Origin: Candidatus Thorarchaeota archaeon | Lineage (GTDB): Archaea > Asgardarchaeota > Thorarchaeia > Thorarchaeales > Thorarchaeaceae | DNA length: 6,272 bases | Direction of reading: 5' to 3' | Assembly (NCBI GenBank): GCA_016840825.1 | Contig: JAEORN010000068.1 | Span: 1 to 6,272, forward strand | Shown here: positions 5,493 through 6,272 of the stretch, piece after piece | How the letters are laid out: each line of letters begins with the position of its first letter | How positions within the stretch are numbered: position 1 is the stretch's first letter | Program-made: the position numbers and the translations under genes | Notes under the pieces: model-generated | Databases searched by the model: none | Seen by the model: only the letters and a program-made list of their open reading frames with translations | What the model was told of the DNA's origin: nothing

Positions 5493-6272
5493 TCAGATAC
5501 CTCCTACTCGGTCACTAACACTCTCGAATTCTTTTCGAGCCCGATCTAAGTCCGCAAGGAAACCTCTGAGTGCCTCAACCTTCTGAATACGGTCTATATC
5601 TTCACGATTGATGAGTTCATTCATCATTGATATTGTCGCGAGGTACATGTTGAGAGTATTATCAATGTCTTGAGATAGTATTGTATCAATTTCAGGTATC
5701 CTGTATCTACGTCTTCTCTTAGACCTGTTCCAATAGAGAAGTGCCATCAGACTACCAAATATTCCAATCGATGTGACATATGCCACCTGAACCAATGTTA
5801 AGAGCGGCCCAGGACCATTTGTGGTATTCGTAGTATCTGGCTTATAGAGTTCGAATGTGATACTTGCATAGGTGCCCGCATATTCCTCCCTGAGGATGAT
5901 GAAGATTCCACTCACAACTCCCTCATCTTCCCAATATGCTGGTACAAACTGTGAAGAGTATAGGCCATTCCCAACAAATCCTGCGATGAAAAATGAGAGG
6001 CTCCCGTTTGGTAATTCAAAAGCAATAGCTACAAAGAGATCATTCACAGGGTTTCCATAATAATCACTGACATCCAGATTCAGGTAGACACTTTTTCCTA
6101 CTTCATACCTTGTAGTGTTCTCAGCAAGGCTTGTGACAGTTGTTAATGTATTGAGAAGTAAGTATTCCACAAGATTATCGAGTACTATTGAATTATTGCA
6201 CTTTACCAAGTTCTTATTCATAAAGACACGTGAAGATCCAAATAGTACAATTTCTGGTGCACTATCATCCAC
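5493..6272 (-). CDS. C-terminal part of a single-pass membrane protein with an extracellular beta-rich domain; GldG/IFT52-like N-terminal remnant (5' end outside window)
   Basis: The frame is open to the right edge, so the true start lies outside; 259 residues are visible. Residues 7-40 (EIVLFGSSRVF, then NSIVLDNLVEYLL) resemble the last strand and helix of GldG/IFT52-like or DUF4350-like domains, where a 'G-S/D-S' turn is followed by an 'N..LV.YLL' helix; this is a weak, by-eye match. Residues about 55-143 are beta-rich and look like an Ig- or macroglobulin-like extracellular domain (VYLNLDVSDYYGNPV, then GLYSSQFVPA). A Thr/Asn/Gly/Pro linker (146-156) leads to one membrane helix (about 157-181), then the basic stretch RSKRRRRYR, which predicts an outside N-terminus and a cytoplasmic C-terminus. 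Residues 192-255 are charged and helical, possibly coiled-coil. The stop TGA lies one base before the ABC ATPase start, so the two are probably co-translated and may form one complex. The exact function is unknown. Membrane topology is well supported; the GldG/IFT52 link is tentative. Confidence 0.8.
   Translation of the reverse strand: MDDSAPEIVLFGSSRVFMNKNLVKCNNSIVLDNLVEYLLLNTLTTVTSLAENTTRYEVGKSVYLNLDVSDYYGNPVNDLFVAIAFELPNGSLSFFIAGFVGNGLYSSQFVPAYWEDEGVVSGIFIILREEYAGTYASITFELYKPDTTNTTNGPGPLLTLVQVAYVTSIGIFGSLMALLYWNRSKRRRRYRIPEIDTILSQDIDNTLNMYLATISMMNELINREDIDRIQKVEALRGFLADLDRARKEFESVSDRVGGI
5499..5505 (-). promoter_or_regulatory. Shine-Dalgarno site of the ABC ATPase gene, inside the upstream coding sequence
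   Basis: The minus strand reads AGGAGGT here, followed by seven bases and then ATG at 5491-5489. The site lies within the last codons of the upstream gene (Val-Gly-Gly-Ile), whose stop TGA occupies 5495-5493. Only base 5492 separates the stop from the ATG. This strong site fixes the ATPase start and points to coupled translation of the two genes. Confidence 0.85.
5730..5804 (-). other. Transmembrane helix with basic stop-transfer sequence
   Basis: Residues about 157-181 of the partial upstream protein form a hydrophobic stretch (LLTLVQVAYVTS, then GIFGSLMALLYW), followed at once by NRSKRRRRYR. The positive-inside rule places the small C-terminal helical domain in the cytoplasm, on the same side as the ABC ATPase encoded next, and the beta-rich domain outside. 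Confidence 0.85.

Noticed and set aside
4980..6060. Short plus-strand open frames opposite the ABC ATPase and the membrane protein
   Set aside because: They lie antisense to well-supported genes, have no domain features and are explained as shadows.

Overview
The window is coding almost from end to end on the minus strand, as three tightly packed genes read right to left. The first is the C-terminal part of a membrane-anchored protein (6272 to 5493). Next is a complete ABC transporter ATPase (5491 to 4514). Last is the first 1504 residues of a giant secreted protein that runs off the left edge (4514 to 1). The first junction leaves one base between stop and start. The second overlaps by one base (TGATG), or by four (GTGA) if a GTG one codon upstream is the true start. 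Both downstream genes have clear Shine-Dalgarno sequences, so this looks like one translationally coupled operon. No promoter or terminator is visible; both ends of the operon lie outside the window.

The giant protein has a Sec-type signal peptide, then eight FG-GAP/VCBS-like beta-propeller repeats (residues about 59-397). After these comes an uninterrupted array of about 41 thrombospondin type 3-like calcium-binding units (residue 398 to the window edge). I read the frame codon by codon from 4514 to position 3 and found no stop and no frameshift. The array has internal order: a run of seven units of exactly 23 residues, a middle zone of doubled and interrupted units, and a mostly regular run toward the edge. 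Apart from one Cys in the signal peptide, the visible protein has no cysteine. It is very rich in Asp and carries many N-glycosylation sequons, several at the same place in the repeat. It is most simply read as a long, calcium-stiffened surface stalk or adhesin with a propeller head.

The ABC ATPase has all the catalytic motifs and a C-terminal extension like that of DrrA/NatA/GldA-type exporters, but no permease is in view. The partial upstream protein has a short piece resembling the end of a GldG/IFT52-like (DUF4350-like) fold, then an extracellular beta-rich domain, one transmembrane helix, a basic stop-transfer stretch and a helical cytoplasmic tail. Together the genes suggest an envelope-located ABC complex made with a giant surface protein. 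That link is inferred from gene order only.

The organism is probably an archaeon. Giant TSP3-repeat surface proteins, dense sequons and GldG/IFT52-like domains beside ABC ATPases fit Asgard archaea such as Thorarchaeia, but there is no marker gene here and a bacterium cannot be excluded. No RNA gene, mobile element, CRISPR array or non-coding stretch longer than a few bases was seen.
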